Positions 61,606 through 64,000 of a stretch of DNA of 64,000 nt are shown piece after piece. Source of the stretch: Photobacterium lutimaris (lineage in GTDB: Bacteria; Pseudomonadota; Gammaproteobacteria; Enterobacterales; Vibrionaceae); NCBI RefSeq assembly GCF_003025555.1, contig NZ_PYMH01000010.1, positions 124,001-188,000 of the forward strand, written 5' to 3'. Both the position numbers and the translations under genes were made by a program. The notes beneath the pieces were generated by a model. That model had not been told where the DNA came from. It ran no database searches and saw only the letters and a program-made list of their open reading frames with translations. Numbering within the stretch: the stretch's first letter is position 1; each line of letters begins with the position of its first letter.

Positions 61606-63336
61606 TTACTCCGGCTTGGGAGGCTGAACCTTGGGCCTTAAGGCGAGTACATGCAGCAGGCGTTCGGGGGCCTGCGGCCAGATCAGTGGGCTGGCAACCG
61701 GGTTATCTTCGGTAAACCAGCCTTCGAAACGAAGGGTGTTATATTGGTAGAACTCAACAGTATTGTACAGAGGAACCGTCACCTGCTGGTTGGCAATGAT
61801 CTGGTTGAGCTCTCGGATGATTTGGTGACGTTGCTGGTTGGTTGTCGCGACCGGAAATTGTGTCAGCAGCCTATCGACCCGTGGATTTTGGTAATAATGC
61901 ATCGCATAGCGCGGGTAGTGAGGGGCCTGGTATGCGCTGTTGAACGCCGTATCAAAATATTTGAATGGAGTCGGTCCCTGCGGGTAGTTAGTAAGCGCCA
62001 GCTGGTAGTCGGCATGGGCGAGGCGTTCGTTGAATTGCAGGAAGTCAGCCTGAACAGATGTTACCTGAATATCAATTTGGCGTAGCATTTCACTGATCAA
62101 CTGGGCCGTCGTATTGAAATCAGACCAGCCTTTTGGGGTGATAATCGTGAGTACTAACGGTTTGCCACTTGGCAGATCACGCCACCCGTCGCCATTGCGA
62201 TCGACCAGATCGATGCGAGCGAGTAGGTCTTTTGCCAGCATCGGATTATAGGAGACATAGGGGCGGTACTTTTCGGTGATCATGGGATCAGCCCAGGAGC
62301 GGAAACGTTCACTCATCCCCGAGGCATAGCGGGATGGTTCACCCTGCCCAAAGGCGGCAATATCGATCAAGAGCTGGCGCTGCAAGGCCATCGAGATTGC
62401 GCGGCGAAAATCAACATGGTTGAACAGTTCACGCACACCAGGATCGGCAGCCTTGAAGTTGAACATCAAGCTGACGTTGCTGGCGGGGGGGAGCCAGTAT
62501 TTAAAGTCGGGCGAATAGGAAGAGTAGTGGCGCTCAATGTCGGGGATAAAACTACCCGTCCAGTCGAACTCTCCCTTAGAAATTCGTGAAATGAAATCAT
62601 CGTTAGTCGTGACTTTGGGGTAGCGTAAGCAGTCGATATGGCGTTTGTCTGCTTGCCAATATTCGGGGTTGGCACACTGTAAGTAGCCGTTGTCATCCAG
62701 CGCCTGTATGTCGGTAAAAGGGCCAGTGCCGACTGGGTCTGAGTTGGTGAATTGGATAAAATTGTCCACCTGTTGCCATTGGTGCTTTGGCACGATGGGA
62801 AGCAGAACAAGGGTGTAGGCGACCAGAGCATTGGGCTTTTTCAGCCTGAAATACACCTCGTGCTTGTTACGCTTTTCGATGGATTTGACCCACTGCCCGA
62901 TGCCGTGTGAGTCAAGTTCTGGATATTTAAGCGCAATGGAAAACGAGAAAATAACATCATCGACACTGAATGGTTTCCCATCCGACCAGTTCACCCCTTC
63001 ACGAAGCGAAAAACTGACCCCCATGAGGTCTTTATCGAGCTGGTAGCTCGTCGCCAAACGGTACTCTGGCTTGTTGTTTTGCAGAGTATTGAAGATAACC
63101 AGGGGCTCAAACATGAATTCATGCGTTGTAGGCATGCTAGCTTTAGAAAAGGGATTAAAGTTGGCCGTTACTGCATCTTTATATTCCGGTACGACCGTTA
63201 GAATTGTTACAGATTGTGGCTGTGAGGCATGTGCGTAGATAAACGGATAAAACGTGCTGAAAACAAGCAGTAACAGGCTAGCGAAGCAGCACGTCGAGCG
63301 TGCTGAATTTACTGTAATTATTGATTTATCAAACAT
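61606..63336 (-). CDS. Family-5 extracellular solute-binding protein (peptide/oligosaccharide ABC type)
   Basis: The 576-residue precursor has a signal peptide (LLLLVFSTFYPFIYAHA, cut near residue 37) and the SBP family-5 fold. Seen are SFSLREGVNWSDGKPFSVDD near the start of the domain and DFRRAISMALQRQLLIDIAA in the middle. Such proteins bind peptides or sugars in the periplasm for ABC uptake. Permease genes are probably beyond the window. It diverges from the ATPase gene at 63622, but that ATPase is of a different ABC class. Confidence 0.88.
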   Translation of the reverse strand: MFDKSIITVNSARSTCCFASLLLLVFSTFYPFIYAHASQPQSVTILTVVPEYKDAVTANFNPFSKASMPTTHEFMFEPLVIFNTLQNNKPEYRLATSYQLDKDLMGVSFSLREGVNWSDGKPFSVDDVIFSFSIALKYPELDSHGIGQWVKSIEKRNKHEVYFRLKKPNALVAYTLVLLPIVPKHQWQQVDNFIQFTNSDPVGTGPFTDIQALDDNGYLQCANPEYWQADKRHIDCLRYPKVTTNDDFISRISKGEFDWTGSFIPDIERHYSSYSPDFKYWLPPASNVSLMFNFKAADPGVRELFNHVDFRRAISMALQRQLLIDIAAFGQGEPSRYASGMSERFRSWADPMITEKYRPYVSYNPMLAKDLLARIDLVDRNGDGWRDLPSGKPLVLTIITPKGWSDFNTTAQLISEMLRQIDIQVTSVQADFLQFNERLAHADYQLALTNYPQGPTPFKYFDTAFNSAYQAPHYPRYAMHYYQNPRVDRLLTQFPVATTNQQRHQIIRELNQIIANQQVTVPLYNTVEFYQYNTLRFEGWFTEDNPVASPLIWPQAPERLLHVLALRPKVQPPKPE

Positions 63337-63621
63337 ATTTAATCCGGCGGTCTATTTTCCCACTTAAATTACCGCATGCAGATAAATAGTTCAATGTGGG
63401 CGAAATGGATGTTAGTTGCTGTTTTATTCTTTAAATGTGACTGGTTATTCTCGCTTTGTGCTGGTTAATGAAATGTTGCCAAATTTTATTTCTAGTGATA
63501 CCGTCGATAAAAGTGTTCGCAAAACAGACAATCTTTTGTCTTTTTGGGCAACGAAATCCCACTCGTTGAAATATGCACTGAGGGGATATGGTAATTCACG
63601 GAGTAACAGGAGTTGGCGCAC

Positions 63622-64000
63622 ATGGCAGGTGAAGTGGCGCTTGATGTAAGGGATTTACATAAGTCTTTTGGTCAGAACGAAGTCCTTAAAGGTATATCGT
63701 TAACGGCCCACCGTGGTGATGTAATTTCGATTATTGGCTCTTCCGGTTCGGGTAAGAGTACTTTTCTGCGTTGTATCAACCTACTTGAAACACCGACTCA
63801 GGGAGAAATCTGGGTCAATGGTGAACTGATTAAAATGAAAAATAATCGACAGGGTGAGTTTCTTCCCGTTGATGAAAAACAAGTACAGCGAATTCGCTCC
63901 CGCCTCGCGATGGTTTTTCAGGGATTTAACCTCTGGTCACACATGACGGTGCTGGGTAATGTTATCGAGGCCCCTGTACATGTGCTGGGCGTGCCCAAGG
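63622..64000 (+). CDS. Polar amino-acid ABC transporter ATP-binding protein, 3' end cut by window edge
   Basis: The first 126 residues of an ABC ATPase of the HisP/ArtP type (histidine, arginine or ornithine uptake) are present. The frame starts at the ATG at 63622 with AGGAG at 63608. It has Walker A GSSGSGKST and the Q-loop MVFQGFNLWSHMTVLGNV, whose HMTVL form is usual for this group. The insert EFLPVDEKQVQRIRSRLA is also typical of HisP. A gene of about 250 residues is expected. Confidence 0.9.
   Translation, partial: MAGEVALDVRDLHKSFGQNEVLKGISLTAHRGDVISIIGSSGSGKSTFLRCINLLETPTQGEIWVNGELIKMKNNRQGEFLPVDEKQVQRIRSRLAMVFQGFNLWSHMTVLGNVIEAPVHVLGVPK

Noticed and set aside
63416..63649. Plus-strand 77-residue frame before the ABC ATPase
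   Set aside because: It overlaps the start of the ATPase gene, which has its own AGGAG, and shows no family features.

Overview
The window looks like chromosomal DNA of a marine gammaproteobacterium of the Vibrionaceae, most likely a Photobacterium-type organism. This rests on a complete lateral flagellar gene set with LafK, MotY and LafS-type proteins, a pfl/ycaO anaerobic locus and a VieSAB-like signalling operon. The genus is inferred from gene content; no rRNA or tRNA gene was seen to confirm it.

Layout. (1) 1-1570: formate-tetrahydrofolate ligase (fhs, minus strand, cut by the window edge), with a PurR-like box next to a good sigma-70 promoter. (2) 1929-39811: one contiguous lateral (swarming) flagellar locus of about 40 genes. 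Its blocks are fliM-N-P-Q-R-flhB-flhA (minus); motY-lafK-fliE-F-G-H-I-J (plus); flgA-M-N (minus) divergent from flgB to flgL (plus); a flagellin-like gene and a C-tail-anchored protein gene; flagellin lafA; then fliD-S-T-K-L-sigma28-motA-motB (plus). The only foreign gene inside it is a minus-strand formate/nitrite channel fused to CBS domains (31344-32792). Sigma-54 promoters precede flgB and fliD, and each has an upstream cluster of TTCCGC/GCGGAA half-sites, which are candidate LafK operators. (3) 40011-43720: an unrecognised multi-pass membrane protein and a CBS-pair protein (minus), divergent from a LysR regulator. The CBS protein closely resembles the CBS tail of the fused channel.

(4) 44009-58326: an anaerobic pyruvate/formate region, all on the minus strand. 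It holds ycaO, a membrane protein in the place focA has in E. coli, pflB and pflA. A three-gene signalling operon resembling VieB (receiver plus helical repeats), VieS (BvgS-like hybrid kinase) and VieA (receiver plus EAL phosphodiesterase) lies between pflB and pflA. A near-consensus FNR box at class II spacing precedes the membrane protein gene and pflB. (5) 58691-64000: an M20 dipeptidase overlapping a YfcC-type carrier, a family-5 solute-binding protein (minus), and the start of a polar amino-acid ABC ATPase (plus, cut by the window end).

How the parts fit. LafK with sigma-54 would switch on hook-basal-body and cap/motor genes. LafS (sigma-28), held by FlgM, would then drive flagellin. 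Around the flagellar locus, formate is a recurring theme: fhs uses it, PflB makes it, and an FNT channel (and possibly the focA-slot protein) would move it. The EAL phosphodiesterase operon could link a periplasmic signal to cyclic-di-GMP, which normally controls swarming, but that link is inference.
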